Counted from the stretch's first letter, positions 8,241 through 17,389 are shown. The stretch is 64,000 bases of DNA from Enterococcus gilvus ATCC BAA-350 (GCF_000407545.1 NZ_ASWH01000001.1:2247501-2311500); one strand, 5' to 3'. Numbers and translations are program-made. The notes: a model not told the origin generated them from the letters alone.

Positions 8241-11200
8241 TCAGCTCTTATTAATCAAATTGATTCGATTTGAATTTCGTGCGTCCTTTTGCTTCACTAT
8301 CGTGTAAATCTTGTCACCAACCAGTTCATTATGAACTTCAAAAACGGGCTCTTTAAGCTGACTGTTTTGCACGTCGTCACTTAATTCACCCATCGAAGAA
8401 TTGATTTTACTTGTCACGCTTCTCGTATCCGCCGTAACAACAGAGCGTGCAGAATACTCTTGATCTGAAATAGCATTTGCATAAGCAAACGCCTGCTCGT
8501 CAATTTTCGGCAACATCGCTTGCATCCCATTGACTAATCCCGAACCGATAAAACCACCGATCTTAGCCATAACACGCGAAGGTGAATGGATATCCAGTGC
8601 AGCCCTCATCTGGTTAGCGACATTACTAGCAATGGCATTCGCTGTACTGTAAATCGCATTCGAAGCACTTACTAAACCATTGTTCAATCCAATTCCTGCG
8701 TTATAGCCAACAGAGTATAAAGAACTACTCAAGTAGTTAAAGGCCGAGGAAATGCGATTAGAAACATCAGAAGCAGTGGATACCATATTGCTCATTCCAC
8801 TAGAAAATGCACTACTCATCTGATTCATGCCCGAAGACATCGTTTGAACCATGTTTCTAATAGATTGCGTATTAGCACTAGATATACTAGAAAATCCGCT
8901 GTTCACTGATTTGGAAACGTTGCTCATTGCTGACGAAACCGTCTGACTCATGTTGTTCATCGATTGATTTACATTCCGAGTCATCGTTGATATTTCTTGA
9001 GTTGATCCTGTGTTGATGTTTTTAGCATTGTTTGTTACGTTTTTGTACATCGTTGCTGAAGCGTCTGAAGCACTAGCAGAAGCTTGGTTCATATTTTGGC
9101 TTACTGCAGATGATACACTCGCCGTTGTCTGATTCACACTTCCGTACATGCTTTGGAAATCTCTAGAAACATTCGCATTTGCTTGACTGGCATTATTGGT
9201 AGCGGATGTTGAGGCCGATTGGGTATTTTGACCAACAACATTGGCTAGATTGCTTGTACTTGCAGAAACATTACTTTGCATACCTTGATATTGCGAGGTA
9301 GACTGAACATTTGCATTGGCCGCCGCATTAATCGCATTATTTGAACTCATGGTACTCAAGTTACTAACATTCGTATTCATCTGATTCATAGAACCAGTAA
9401 CGTTCATGTTCGCCTGACTGTAAGCCGACCCCATACCATTAGCAGTTGTTGTAGCATCTGTTGTAAGCTTGGTGCTGGTTTCTCCAGATTTGCCAGTAGG
9501 AGTATTCCACAAGTTCGAGAACCCGTTTTTTATGCCATCCCAAGCGCCCTGGAGAACGTTAGGAATAGCTTCCAGAATTGCGGAAGCCAGTGATACGATA
9601 ATTTGCAGTCCAGCCATTGCGATATCAGGCAACATTTGAATAATCGTAGTGATTAGCGAAATGATGATCTGAATACCTGCAGAAATAATGGATGGTAAAT
9701 TTTGGACCAGCCCATTCACGATAGCCATGATAATTTGAATAGCTGCTTGCAGGATCATAGGCAAGTTTTGCACAATGAAATTACACAATCCATTGACAAT
9801 CTGAACGGCCCCTTGCATCAATTGAGGGATATTACTCATTAACCCTTGAATCAATTGCAAGATTGCGTTTAATGCAACTGGTAATAATTGTGGAAGCATT
9901 TGAGTCAATCCATCAATTAAACCAAGTAAAATCTGAATACCTGTTTGAATAATTTGAGGTAAGTTTGTCACGACATTCTGCACAAACGTCTGCAAAATAG
10001 TCTGAACTGAACTAACTATTTGCGGAATGTTTTTTATAATCCCATTTACAAGACTTAACAATAAATTCATACCCATTGCCAGTAGCTGCGGTAATGCACT
10101 AGCCAATGAGGTCAAAATAGTTGTAATAATGGTCAACGCTGAACTAATCAACGATGGCAAGTTCTGTTCGACACCACCCACTAGTGATCCGATAACATCC
10201 ACACCAGCTTGCACAATGAGTGGAAGCATTGTAGCAATTGTATTCGCCAATTTTGAAATCAATTCAGTACCACTAGCAATTAATTGCGGCAATTGAGAGG
10301 TAATACCCGTCACTAGACTAGTAATAATTTCTGGGCCTTTTGTGGTAACGGTAGCCAGCATTTGATCAATCTGTGTTCCAAACTGATTGTTGACTAATCC
10401 TAACCCGGCAACGACAAGACCTAAGATGGCCGCTGGACCAACTGCAGCTAAAGCTACTTTCATAATTGTGCCCATTGCAACAGTCATTCCATTTAAAGCA
10501 TTCATACCTACCGAGCTTGCACTCTCTAGGCTAGACCCAATGTAAGGAATCTTACCTGCTAGTGATGAGATTCCTCCCTGCAGTCCAAGAATAGAATTCT
10601 TAGACTTGTCCATAATTGAGCTAAAGCCAGAGAACTTTGTTTTAGTTTCTTCTAAACTTTGTTTTAGAGCATTTCCAGCAGCAGCACCATTTCTCTGTGT
10701 CTCTAATTCAACTTTATTGGCTATATCTTTGGTTTCATCCTTAATCAGTTTTGCTTGCTCTTTGTAGTTAGTCCCTAAACCAGTAAATCCTTTACTTAAT
10801 TTCTGAATGCCAGGCAGTACTCCATCTAGCACTAGCGCTCCACCTAACACTGAGGCCAATGGCAAAAACTGTTTGACAATTGTACTTAAATCTCTAAATG
10901 CATTGGTAAACTCAACTGCTTGTTGCCCTGACAGATCACTTTTATTGATGAATTGACTAAGCACAATGTTTACTTTTTCAATAATTCCCAAGAAATTATC
11001 AAGACCTTGAGATTGTCCGAGTTTATCCACAAATTTATCGACCGCTTGTACTAATGTTGTGAGTATTGGTAAAACGGCTGTTCCCACTTTAATTTGAAGT
11101 GTCTCGAACGATCCGCTCAACCCTTCAATGGCACCTTTTAGATTGTTTAGCTTTTCTTTTGCAACTTCGGCTGCTGTCACTTTGCTGATGGCTTCTTGCA

Positions 11201-12860
11201 TAGAATTTGCTCCATCAGCGCCTTCATTCATCGCGATAGTAGCTGCACGTACTGCATCCGTACCAAACATCGTTTTTAGCGCTTGTTGTTGCTGTTGTTG
11301 GGTCAGACCGGATAACTTGTCTTTCAATAATTGCGAGATATCTGCGAAAGATTTAATCTTCCCATTGGCATCAAAGAACTGATTCGCTCCTTCTTCGGTC
11401 ATCAAGCCTAATTCTTGCATCTTTGCCTGTGCTTTATCCGTTTGTGGTTGTAAATTTTGAAGCATTGTCTTCAATGAAGTCCCTGCATCTGATCCTTTTA
11501 ACCCGTTTTGAGCGAATACTGCAAGAGCATCTGTTGTATCATTAAAACTTAATCCAACACCAGAAGCGACCGCTGAAACCATGGACAAGCCGAATTTCAA
11601 TTCTCCAACGTCTGTCGCTGATGCATTTGCTGCACCGGCTAATTGATTTGCAGCATCTACAACAGTGAGATTGTCGTTTTTAAATGCATTCAGTGCCGTC
11701 GATGCTATTTCTGCTGCGCTCTTTAAATCTAGTTCTCCTGCGGTTGCTAAGTTTAGAGCGCCTGTTAAACCACCATTTAAGATATCTTTAGTAGAGACTC
11801 CGGCTTTAGAAAGCTCTCCAATGGCATCGGCCGCTTCACTAGCTGAATAAGCAGTTTCTGCCCCGGCTTTGATTGCTGCATCGTTGAATTTCTTCATCGT
11901 CTCCGAGCTCTCACCGGTTACTGCTTTGATGTTACTCATTTTTTGCTCAAACTCTGCAGCTTTCGAAACAGTATCCGTAATGCCACTTTTGATCTTATTT
12001 AAAGCCGCAAACGCAACACCTACACCTACAATTTGTTTGACTAGGCTTGCAGTTTTTGAGGAAGCTTTATCTGTATTGGAGCCGATGCTATTCAAAGCAT
12101 TGGCCGCTTTCGAACCAGCAGTACTAAAAGCATTCGTAAGTTTCGACCCTACCTGTGTGGCTAAATTACCTGTTGTAGTGACGACTTTATTCATTGGCGC
12201 AGTGATCTTATTGGCCATATTGTTGGCACCAGATACTACTGCGGAGAATGCCTTGCTAAAGGTTGGCGGAATCTTGTTGCTTGCGTTCTGCGCAACACTA
12301 GCAATTCCTAAGAAACCCGTATTTGTTAAACTTCCCAGTGTATTTGCTGTGTAGCCAATTGTTTGAAATGCTTGCTTAAATGGCGCCGGAACTTTCGTGG
12401 CCGTATAGTTAGCCACAGACGCAATCTTTTCGAATCCGCTACTAACAGAAGCACCAAGTCCATTGGCAGATTTAGCAACAGAATTCAGAACACTAGAAAA
12501 TCCGTTACTTATTTTCGAGTATCCTGACTGAACAATGCTGGCTACTTGATTAAACGCCGATTGAAACGGCTGAGGAATCTTTTCGCCAATAGATGCAATT
12601 ACCCGCTGAATCTGACCGCCTGCTTTACTAAAAACTGCCGTCATCGCTGGTGCAATGCCCGCTAAGTTCGTGGGCATATTCGCACTCAATTTGCTCATGA
12701 TTTGCCCTACTTTTTGAACCATTGAGTTGCTATGATTCTGTGCGGCTGCTGCCGCTGCGGCCATACCACTATTAGTCACATTAACAACTTTGTTCATAGC
12801 ATCGGCATATTGAGAAATGTCTGCGCCGATAATTGCATTAATTGATCCATCAAAAGCCAT
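8241..12860 (-). CDS. Tail tape measure protein
   Basis: 1539 residues, the longest gene here. It sets tail length and occupies the tail lumen. Parts seen: N-terminal degenerate repeats of about 40 residues (NAFSTAGSKAANAL type); a TP901-type core (about 300-560, including MFGTDAVRAATIAMNEGADG); a hydrophobic block of eleven consecutive 22-residue repeats starting (L/I)PQ (residues 857-1098, DNA 9567-10292); an Asn/Ser/Gln-rich coiled region (about 1115-1370); and a C-terminal piece ending in SPSRVMAKIGGFIGSGL. At roughly 0.15 nm per residue the tail would be about 230 nm, a rule-of-thumb estimate. GGAGGTGAT precedes the ATG. Confidence 0.95.
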   Translation of the reverse strand: MAFDGSINAIIGADISQYADAMNKVVNVTNSGMAAAAAAAQNHSNSMVQKVGQIMSKLSANMPTNLAGIAPAMTAVFSKAGGQIQRVIASIGEKIPQPFQSAFNQVASIVQSGYSKISNGFSSVLNSVAKSANGLGASVSSGFEKIASVANYTATKVPAPFKQAFQTIGYTANTLGSLTNTGFLGIASVAQNASNKIPPTFSKAFSAVVSGANNMANKITAPMNKVVTTTGNLATQVGSKLTNAFSTAGSKAANALNSIGSNTDKASSKTASLVKQIVGVGVAFAALNKIKSGITDTVSKAAEFEQKMSNIKAVTGESSETMKKFNDAAIKAGAETAYSASEAADAIGELSKAGVSTKDILNGGLTGALNLATAGELDLKSAAEIASTALNAFKNDNLTVVDAANQLAGAANASATDVGELKFGLSMVSAVASGVGLSFNDTTDALAVFAQNGLKGSDAGTSLKTMLQNLQPQTDKAQAKMQELGLMTEEGANQFFDANGKIKSFADISQLLKDKLSGLTQQQQQQALKTMFGTDAVRAATIAMNEGADGANSMQEAISKVTAAEVAKEKLNNLKGAIEGLSGSFETLQIKVGTAVLPILTTLVQAVDKFVDKLGQSQGLDNFLGIIEKVNIVLSQFINKSDLSGQQAVEFTNAFRDLSTIVKQFLPLASVLGGALVLDGVLPGIQKLSKGFTGLGTNYKEQAKLIKDETKDIANKVELETQRNGAAAGNALKQSLEETKTKFSGFSSIMDKSKNSILGLQGGISSLAGKIPYIGSSLESASSVGMNALNGMTVAMGTIMKVALAAVGPAAILGLVVAGLGLVNNQFGTQIDQMLATVTTKGPEIITSLVTGITSQLPQLIASGTELISKLANTIATMLPLIVQAGVDVIGSLVGGVEQNLPSLISSALTIITTILTSLASALPQLLAMGMNLLLSLVNGIIKNIPQIVSSVQTILQTFVQNVVTNLPQIIQTGIQILLGLIDGLTQMLPQLLPVALNAILQLIQGLMSNIPQLMQGAVQIVNGLCNFIVQNLPMILQAAIQIIMAIVNGLVQNLPSIISAGIQIIISLITTIIQMLPDIAMAGLQIIVSLASAILEAIPNVLQGAWDGIKNGFSNLWNTPTGKSGETSTKLTTDATTTANGMGSAYSQANMNVTGSMNQMNTNVSNLSTMSSNNAINAAANANVQSTSQYQGMQSNVSASTSNLANVVGQNTQSASTSATNNASQANANVSRDFQSMYGSVNQTTASVSSAVSQNMNQASASASDASATMYKNVTNNAKNINTGSTQEISTMTRNVNQSMNNMSQTVSSAMSNVSKSVNSGFSSISSANTQSIRNMVQTMSSGMNQMSSAFSSGMSNMVSTASDVSNRISSAFNYLSSSLYSVGYNAGIGLNNGLVSASNAIYSTANAIASNVANQMRAALDIHSPSRVMAKIGGFIGSGLVNGMQAMLPKIDEQAFAYANAISDQEYSARSVVTADTRSVTSKINSSMGELSDDVQNSQLKEPVFEVHNELVGDKIYTIVKQKDARNSNRINLINKS

Positions 12861-12864
12861 TCCA

Positions 12865-13143
12865 TCACCTCCAGTTCTTTTTTTTGAAATAATCAGTCAC
12901 TGTTTTTACTTGTTTGGCCAATTGTTGTTTTTCGGTCGTTTGATTCGTCCGAGAAAATAGGTCTCTGATTTTTTTCTCTGCCTTTTTCTTATCGAACACT
13001 TTTGATAATTTTGGTTTCTTGGCATTTAGAACATATCTGAGGTTAAATGCAAAGATTGATCGTTGTTCTTGATTATCGATATCTCTTAGCGCCAATCCTT
13101 CTAATATCGATTCCAGTTCCCATAAGTAACAGTTCATGATCAA
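12865..13143 (-). CDS. Tail assembly chaperone, frameshift-expressed C-terminal part (T part)
   Basis: A 92-codon ORF after the first chaperone gene, in the -1 frame relative to it. The -1 frame stays open far upstream through the end of the first ORF, giving ...ITDCARQGLTDID before the listed segment. No ribosome binding site is visible at its apparent start. Both facts indicate production as a G-T fusion, as in lambda gpGT. The segment CYLWELESILEGLALRD fits the recruiting domain. The slippery site is not clear; see findings. Confidence 0.75.
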   Translation of the reverse strand: MIMNCYLWELESILEGLALRDIDNQEQRSIFAFNLRYVLNAKKPKLSKVFDKKKAEKKIRDLFSRTNQTTEKQQLAKQVKTVTDYFKKKNWR

Positions 13144-13154
13144 ATCAATATCAG

Positions 13155-13655
13155 TTAATCCTTGTCGGGCACAGTCGGTAATGAGAGTTCTTTCTTCATC
13201 CGATCCGCCAATTCCTGTATACCCTTGGCTTGCATTTCTGGATTTTCGATGTCCTTGGTCGGATGCATTCCCTTCATTGCTTCGCTCGCCTTCTCTAGAT
13301 TGCCAATATATTTTTTCAGTTTCTTCACGAAAAAACCTGAATCTAACATTTCCGCTTTCAGATCAGAAAAGATCTTGCCATATCCTTCTTCTTCATCATC
13401 AAACTTTTCAACATATTCACCAATGGCAGTTAATACGTCGTTTTCTGATGGATCGCCTTTAGCCGCAAGTTTGATGATATTAACCAGTGCGTCATCGTCC
13501 TCTTCAAGAACTTGAGCAAAGAGAACCCCAGCACCATCATTTTGAGAGTTTCCATTTTTATCTTTGCTAGCTAGTTTTTTATTTGCTTTGAAGAACATGC
13601 CGTACCCAAATTTAATTTCTAAAGGTTTTCCCTTCAATTCAACTGTAAATACCAT
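13155..13655 (-). CDS. Tail assembly chaperone (G part)
   Basis: 166 residues, acidic. It begins with VFTVELKGKPLEIKFGYGMFFKANKKLA, characteristic of siphovirus tail chaperones that coat the tape measure protein during tail building. Its position between the major tail protein and the tape measure gene is diagnostic. GGAGGAAAT precedes the ATG. An intrinsic terminator precedes the gene. A longer frameshifted form would include the 12865-13143 segment. Confidence 0.85.
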   Translation of the reverse strand: MVFTVELKGKPLEIKFGYGMFFKANKKLASKDKNGNSQNDGAGVLFAQVLEEDDDALVNIIKLAAKGDPSENDVLTAIGEYVEKFDDEEEGYGKIFSDLKAEMLDSGFFVKKLKKYIGNLEKASEAMKGMHPTKDIENPEMQAKGIQELADRMKKELSLPTVPDKD

Positions 13656-13678
13656 ATTTATTTCCTCCTGTTTTATGC

Positions 13679-13706
13679 AAAAATAGAGGGAGATTAGACT
13701 CCCTCT
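13679..13706 (-). terminator. Intrinsic terminator between tail tube and chaperone genes
   Basis: An 8-pair perfect stem AGAGGGAG (- strand) / CTCCCTCT with loop TCTAAT is followed by ATTTTTG. The loop contains the stop codon of the frameshifted tail-tube extension. It lies inside the late operon, so it is probably leaky or overcome by antitermination, giving more tail-tube mRNA than downstream mRNA. Confidence 0.75.
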
Positions 13707-13787
13707 TCTTCCTTTTCTTTGTTGTCTTGCTGATCGTTGGTTGACTCTTGTTCGTTGTCCCCAGTTTCGTTCTGGGGATCATTAGGG
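13694..13787 (-). other. Candidate +1 frameshift site and 29-codon tail-tube extension
   Basis: The tail-tube gene ends CCC TAA (13787-13782). Moving the P-site tRNA-Pro from CCC to the overlapping CCT opens the frame AAT GAT CCC CAG and so on, adding 29 residues rich in Asp, Glu, Asn and Gln before TAA at 13696-13694. The stem CCCCAG/CTGGGG starts 7 bases after the CCC TAA stop. CCC followed by a slow stop codon is the +1 shift known for tail proteins of SPP1 and Listeria phage PSA; use here is inferred. Confidence 0.6.
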
Positions 13788-14363
13788 TGTTTTGGTTTTG
13801 ATGTCGTCGTAATCGCCCGTTGTTTCTCCAGGACGTTGGAATTTGTACAAGCTTTCGATCATAGCTACATCTTCATCAGAAAGAGGGAATGTCCCATCTT
13901 GCAATTTCCCCACAATATTCAATGTGTAGCTGATTTCTACTAGATCGTCTCCCTCGTCGTATTCCAATTCATCTGGAATACCGTAGCCGAATTTCGCAGG
14001 ATAGGCTTTGATCCCCGTACTCTCTTCTTTACCTAATGCATCGGAAACGACCACTCGCCAAACCTTTACCGAATGACCATTTTTCTTGGCATCTTCAATA
14101 ATTTGAATGGATTCATCATCCGGAGCGAAGTATTGGGTTAATTCAATACTATGTTCATCCGTTGATTTAAGAATGATACGTCCCATCTTTGTTTGTTCGT
14201 CAATATTGTCTCCACCAATCGTCGTGGTTCCATCTGTTTGAAAAGCGGGTAACAATGCAGGAGAGCCAATTGCAGCCGTCACTGCTTGAATGAAGTACCA
14301 TACGCGATTCCCTTTAATGGGCGTTCCTTGAAATTTTGTAACACCGTTATTTACCTCTACCAT
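13782..14363 (-). CDS. Major tail (tube) protein
   Basis: 193 residues, the size and beta-rich character of SPP1/TP901-1-type tube proteins. It polymerises into the tail tube around the tape measure protein. The segment GRIILKSTDEHSIELTQYF and the late VEISYTLNIVGKLQDGTFPL are typical tube-fold strands. TTAGGAGG precedes the ATG. Termination at CCC TAA may be partly bypassed by +1 frameshifting to give a 222-residue form. It lies between the tail completion gene and the chaperones. Confidence 0.88.
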   Translation of the reverse strand: MVEVNNGVTKFQGTPIKGNRVWYFIQAVTAAIGSPALLPAFQTDGTTTIGGDNIDEQTKMGRIILKSTDEHSIELTQYFAPDDESIQIIEDAKKNGHSVKVWRVVVSDALGKEESTGIKAYPAKFGYGIPDELEYDEGDDLVEISYTLNIVGKLQDGTFPLSDEDVAMIESLYKFQRPGETTGDYDDIKTKTP

Positions 14364-14375
14364 GTTTTATTCCTC

Positions 14376-14735
14376 CTAAATTATAAAATCTGAAATTTTT
14401 AAAATGACGTGATAGACTTCTCTGCCAATCGTGTTATCGATTCGCACATCAGACGACAACCTATTTCGCACACCGAGAGCTGCCTTTGTTTGATGAAGGG
14501 CATCTTCTAAATCGGTGCGGCTATTTGTTGGGTAAAAAAGATCTATTTGTAAATCTGTATCCACCACCGCCGGACCAAACTTTGCACTGGGACTGTCATC
14601 ATCAAGATGAGTTCCTATCACGTAAAAAGGCTCCATGACCTCTTTGCCAGGGAGCTTAAAATAAATAGGGATTCCTGTTTGACCTAAGCCTTCAGAAATC
14701 CCTTTTAAAAACCGTGTATTCGGAGCGTGTTCCAT
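14376..14735 (-). CDS. Tail completion protein (SPP1 gp17 / TCP type)
   Basis: 119 residues. By position (after the HK97-gp10-like gene and before the tube gene) and size it is the head-tail joining or minor capsid protein that caps the tail. The pattern of DTDLQIDLFYPTNSRTDLEDALHQTKAAL followed by YHVILKISDFII fits the gp17/DUF3168-like group. Head-tail join function is inferred from synteny. Confidence 0.72.
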   Translation of the reverse strand: MEHAPNTRFLKGISEGLGQTGIPIYFKLPGKEVMEPFYVIGTHLDDDSPSAKFGPAVVDTDLQIDLFYPTNSRTDLEDALHQTKAALGVRNRLSSDVRIDNTIGREVYHVILKISDFII

Positions 14736-14739
14736 TGAA

Positions 14740-15084
14740 TCACCCTCTTGCTATTTTTCTCATGTTCTTCATAAATCTTGGAAACTCCTCTTTTACTGCA
14801 GGGAATAGGAATGGTTGTGCCGCCATATAACGTGTGCCTTCTTCTACATAAATAGAATACTCAGCAGGGGAAACCACATTCGTGCGAAGTCTTCCAGACT
14901 CAAAAGAATAAATCGTGTTGCTTAACCAACCTGTATCGAATGGTGCGAGTTGTTTAGCGCGTTTCTCAACACGCATCCCTGATCGTACAACTTCTTGATG
15001 GGTGGCTTGTTCCATCTTTCCTTTTTGTTGAAGGACGCTACGAGTGAATTTTTCCAGTCCAACAATCTTTACTGTTTTACTCAT
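14740..15084 (-). CDS. HK97 gp10-like tail component
   Basis: 114 residues. It opens with a Lys-rich helix (GLEKFTRSVLQQKGKMEQATHQEV) and has the family signature region AKQLAPFDTGWLSNTI and EEGTRYMAAQPFLFPA. HK97 gp10 relatives join head and tail completion. The start overlaps the stop of the upstream connector gene by 4 bases (ATGA), showing translational coupling. Confidence 0.88.
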   Translation of the reverse strand: MSKTVKIVGLEKFTRSVLQQKGKMEQATHQEVVRSGMRVEKRAKQLAPFDTGWLSNTIYSFESGRLRTNVVSPAEYSIYVEEGTRYMAAQPFLFPAVKEEFPRFMKNMRKIARG

Positions 15085-15371
15085 GAGACAATCACTACTG
15101 TCGAGTTACGGTGATGCTTCAGATCGAACAGATTGCGTCTAACGCCCTCGTATTCAATTTCACTGATACCTTCCCACATCCCTTGTAAATGAAGCTTAAA
15201 GGCTGTCTTGGTGTATTTTCCAAAGAAAGAAAGTTGCTCGGATTCCGAAAGTAAACTTTTTCCACAGGGCAATACTTTAGTTTCAGTTTTCACTTCTTCC
15301 TCACCAAGATAGCCTGGAACCTTTTTGGAGAAAGTAATCTTGCAACGATGGTTATAGATCACTAAATCCAC
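15081..15371 (-). CDS. Head-tail stopper protein (SPP1 gp16-like)
   Basis: 96 residues, beta-rich. It overlaps both neighbours (10 bases with the upstream adaptor, 4 bases with the downstream gp10-like gene). Position and size match the connector stopper ring that closes the filled capsid. Single Cys residues at about 10 and 36 are unremarkable. Assignment is mainly from synteny. Confidence 0.7.
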   Translation of the reverse strand: MDLVIYNHRCKITFSKKVPGYLGEEEVKTETKVLPCGKSLLSESEQLSFFGKYTKTAFKLHLQGMWEGISEIEYEGVRRNLFDLKHHRNSTVVIVS

Positions 15372-15712
15372 CTCACGATCCCTTTACGAGCTATTTTTGT
15401 TGGTTTAGTGTGCTCATCAAACAAAGAGAGGTATTCATCCAGATAAGATTTCTCCCATGTGTACGAACGTCCCTCTTCGCTATCAGCACTAGCACCTTCG
15501 CTGTTCAATTTGTTGAAACGTTTAATAGTCACATCTCGTTTGATGTAGTTAAACTTTTCGGGAACAGTTTCAATTTCATCTGTGCCATTTCTCGATGCAT
15601 ACTGATTTAAGGTAGCCAGAATACGCTCCTCGCTGTCTTCAATCAATAATTCCAATAGTTCATCTTGCAATTCATCAGAAATCCCTAATAGCAGCTTAAT
15701 TTTTTCAATCAT
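15362..15712 (-). CDS. Head-tail connector adaptor (SPP1 gp15 / gp6-like)
   Basis: 116 residues, mostly helical. The start IEKIKLLLGISDELQDELLELLIEDSEERIL is the classic pattern of gp6/gp15-like adaptor proteins that bind beneath the portal. A gap follows the capsid gene. A GGGTGAA element precedes the ATG. The 3' end overlaps the stopper gene. Confidence 0.85.
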   Translation of the reverse strand: MIEKIKLLLGISDELQDELLELLIEDSEERILATLNQYASRNGTDEIETVPEKFNYIKRDVTIKRFNKLNSEGASADSEEGRSYTWEKSYLDEYLSLFDEHTKPTKIARKGIVRWI

Positions 15713-15728
15713 TAAGCTTCACCCTTTC

Positions 15729-16676
15729 TTATTCTCCTGCTGGCTTTTCTTCAGGAACCGTGATCGTTGCTTCCACAACGCCTGCTGGAATTTCAGGGAA
15801 TAATGCCATCGCATTTAAGAACAACGATTCATAAGTAGCATTTCGTAATGTGCGACCACGAGTTGCTGAAATGAAGCCTGTTTCATCCATAAAGTCTGCA
15901 AAAATACCACCTACATCAGAAGTATTCATATTCAAGAAAGCAAGCACAATGTTATCTACTGCTGTTGAATAGATTTTCCCTTCTGGAATAGCATTCAATA
16001 CAATGACGTTGTTTGCTCCCAAGAAGTTTTTAAGTAAGGTCATACCAAAAACGTTCGAGGCATCTGCCAATACTTTCGTATCACCCAGATAAGTCGCAAC
16101 ATCCATCGGATTCACGAATGATACAAATTCAGCACCGTCAAATTCTTCGAAGGTATTTAACTTACCCCAAGATTTTGCTAACGCTTTTTGAATACCTGCT
16201 TCTGAAATCTTTGTAGGGGCTGTTCCTAAGAAAGTAACAAAATCATTTTTGATTTTCCCCTGCATTTGGCGAATCAAACGTTGGTCAGATTGATCGATGG
16301 CAACTGATGCACCATGACGAGCGATTGCTTCCGCTGAAACAGCACGACGCCATTTCTTCCAAGCAACTTGGAAGGATTTCCCTTTTTTACGAGTCACTTT
16401 TGATAACGGAATATCCTCTCCTTCTGCCACATCACCATCTTTTAAAGCTGCCGCCCATTCATACATTTGAATCTTCATATCCTGAGACAACTCTAATTTA
16501 CGAGTGACACCTAGCAACGTAAGCAGCTCTTTGATTCCTTTTTCGAACAAATTAACAAAATCAATTGACTTAATTTCTCCTAAATCGTCCATTGTTGTTA
16601 GTCCGTCTTCTGCTGCGAACATTTGTAAGTTCATTTTCATTAATTTATCTTTGTTCGTTTTAGACATATTTTTCAT
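15729..16676 (-). CDS. Major capsid protein
   Basis: 315 residues. The N terminus contains a polar, Lys-rich stretch and NLQMFAAEDG, a motif often seen at the start of Firmicutes capsid and scaffold proteins. The rest is consistent with an HK97-fold coat protein (SVAIDQSDQRLIRQMQG, then GRTLRNATYESLFLNAM near the end). It lies after the scaffold and before the connector genes. GGAGGAAG precedes the ATG. High expression is expected. Confidence 0.9.
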   Translation of the reverse strand: MKNMSKTNKDKLMKMNLQMFAAEDGLTTMDDLGEIKSIDFVNLFEKGIKELLTLLGVTRKLELSQDMKIQMYEWAAALKDGDVAEGEDIPLSKVTRKKGKSFQVAWKKWRRAVSAEAIARHGASVAIDQSDQRLIRQMQGKIKNDFVTFLGTAPTKISEAGIQKALAKSWGKLNTFEEFDGAEFVSFVNPMDVATYLGDTKVLADASNVFGMTLLKNFLGANNVIVLNAIPEGKIYSTAVDNIVLAFLNMNTSDVGGIFADFMDETGFISATRGRTLRNATYESLFLNAMALFPEIPAGVVEATITVPEEKPAGE

Positions 16677-16687
16677 GTGTCTTCCTC

Positions 16688-17308
16688 CTAAAATAATCCT
16701 CTATTTTGTGCAATCATTTGTTGCCGCTCTTTTGAGTCCTTGATTGCCATGATCTCGGCTTTGGTCATTTGACCTGTACCAGTTCCAACACGTGTTTTCG
16801 ATTTTGAAGCAAGCCGCTCATTCACTTTAACTTCGACTGCTTTATCCCATTCTTCACGTAATGCTTTCACGTCGTCTAAGATTTCCTCAGCAGTTTCACC
16901 AGTAACACGATTTGCAAACTCAGCAGGCATACCATTAGCCGTGAGTTGTTTGCCCTTCTCGACAAATAACTGTTCTTTACGGAACTCAGCTTTTTCTCTC
17001 TCAAAGTCATCTTTTTGTTTTTGAATTAGTGCTTCCTGACGATCTTTTTCTGAAAGTTTGGCCAAACGGGCCGCTTCGTTCTTTTCTTCTTCCAATTCTT
17101 TTTGCCAGCGGGACTTTTTACTTTTGACGATAGAATCAACATCGTGATCATCTTTGAAACCAAATTTTTCTTTAATGGCTGCCAACTGTTCATCTGTTAA
17201 ACTTTCCGCATCAAATTCAGGTGTTTGCTCCTCGGCCGGTGGAGTATCATCGTCACCAGGTTCAGCGAAAAATTGTAGATGCATTGGCAATAATTGTTTT
17301 TTAAACAT
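16688..17308 (-). CDS. Capsid scaffolding protein
   Basis: About 207 residues with a central Glu/Lys/Arg coiled coil (about 50-150), an acidic N terminus and a basic C terminus (TKAEIMAIKDSKERQQMIAQNRGLF), the plan of phage scaffolding proteins. The N terminus shares the (M/L)HLQFFAEPG motif with the coat protein NLQMFAA. The ATG at 17308 has AAGGAGT upstream and is preferred over an ATG six codons earlier. It lies just before the coat gene. Confidence 0.9.
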   Translation of the reverse strand: MFKKQLLPMHLQFFAEPGDDDTPPAEEQTPEFDAESLTDEQLAAIKEKFGFKDDHDVDSIVKSKKSRWQKELEEEKNEAARLAKLSEKDRQEALIQKQKDDFEREKAEFRKEQLFVEKGKQLTANGMPAEFANRVTGETAEEILDDVKALREEWDKAVEVKVNERLASKSKTRVGTGTGQMTKAEIMAIKDSKERQQMIAQNRGLF

Positions 17309-17389
17309 AGTTGTTACTCCTTCCATAGCTTTTAACGTGGATCAATGCTTACACTTCCGATGCTTTTAATGTCTTCACGCTTGGACAAA

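Noticed and set aside
9567..10292. Repeats of 66 bases considered as a CRISPR or tandem DNA array
   Set aside because: They are diverged protein-level repeats in one open frame without conserved spacers; no CRISPR array is present in the window.
11869..12354. 161-codon + strand ORF
   Set aside because: Antisense shadow of the tape measure gene, no ribosome site.
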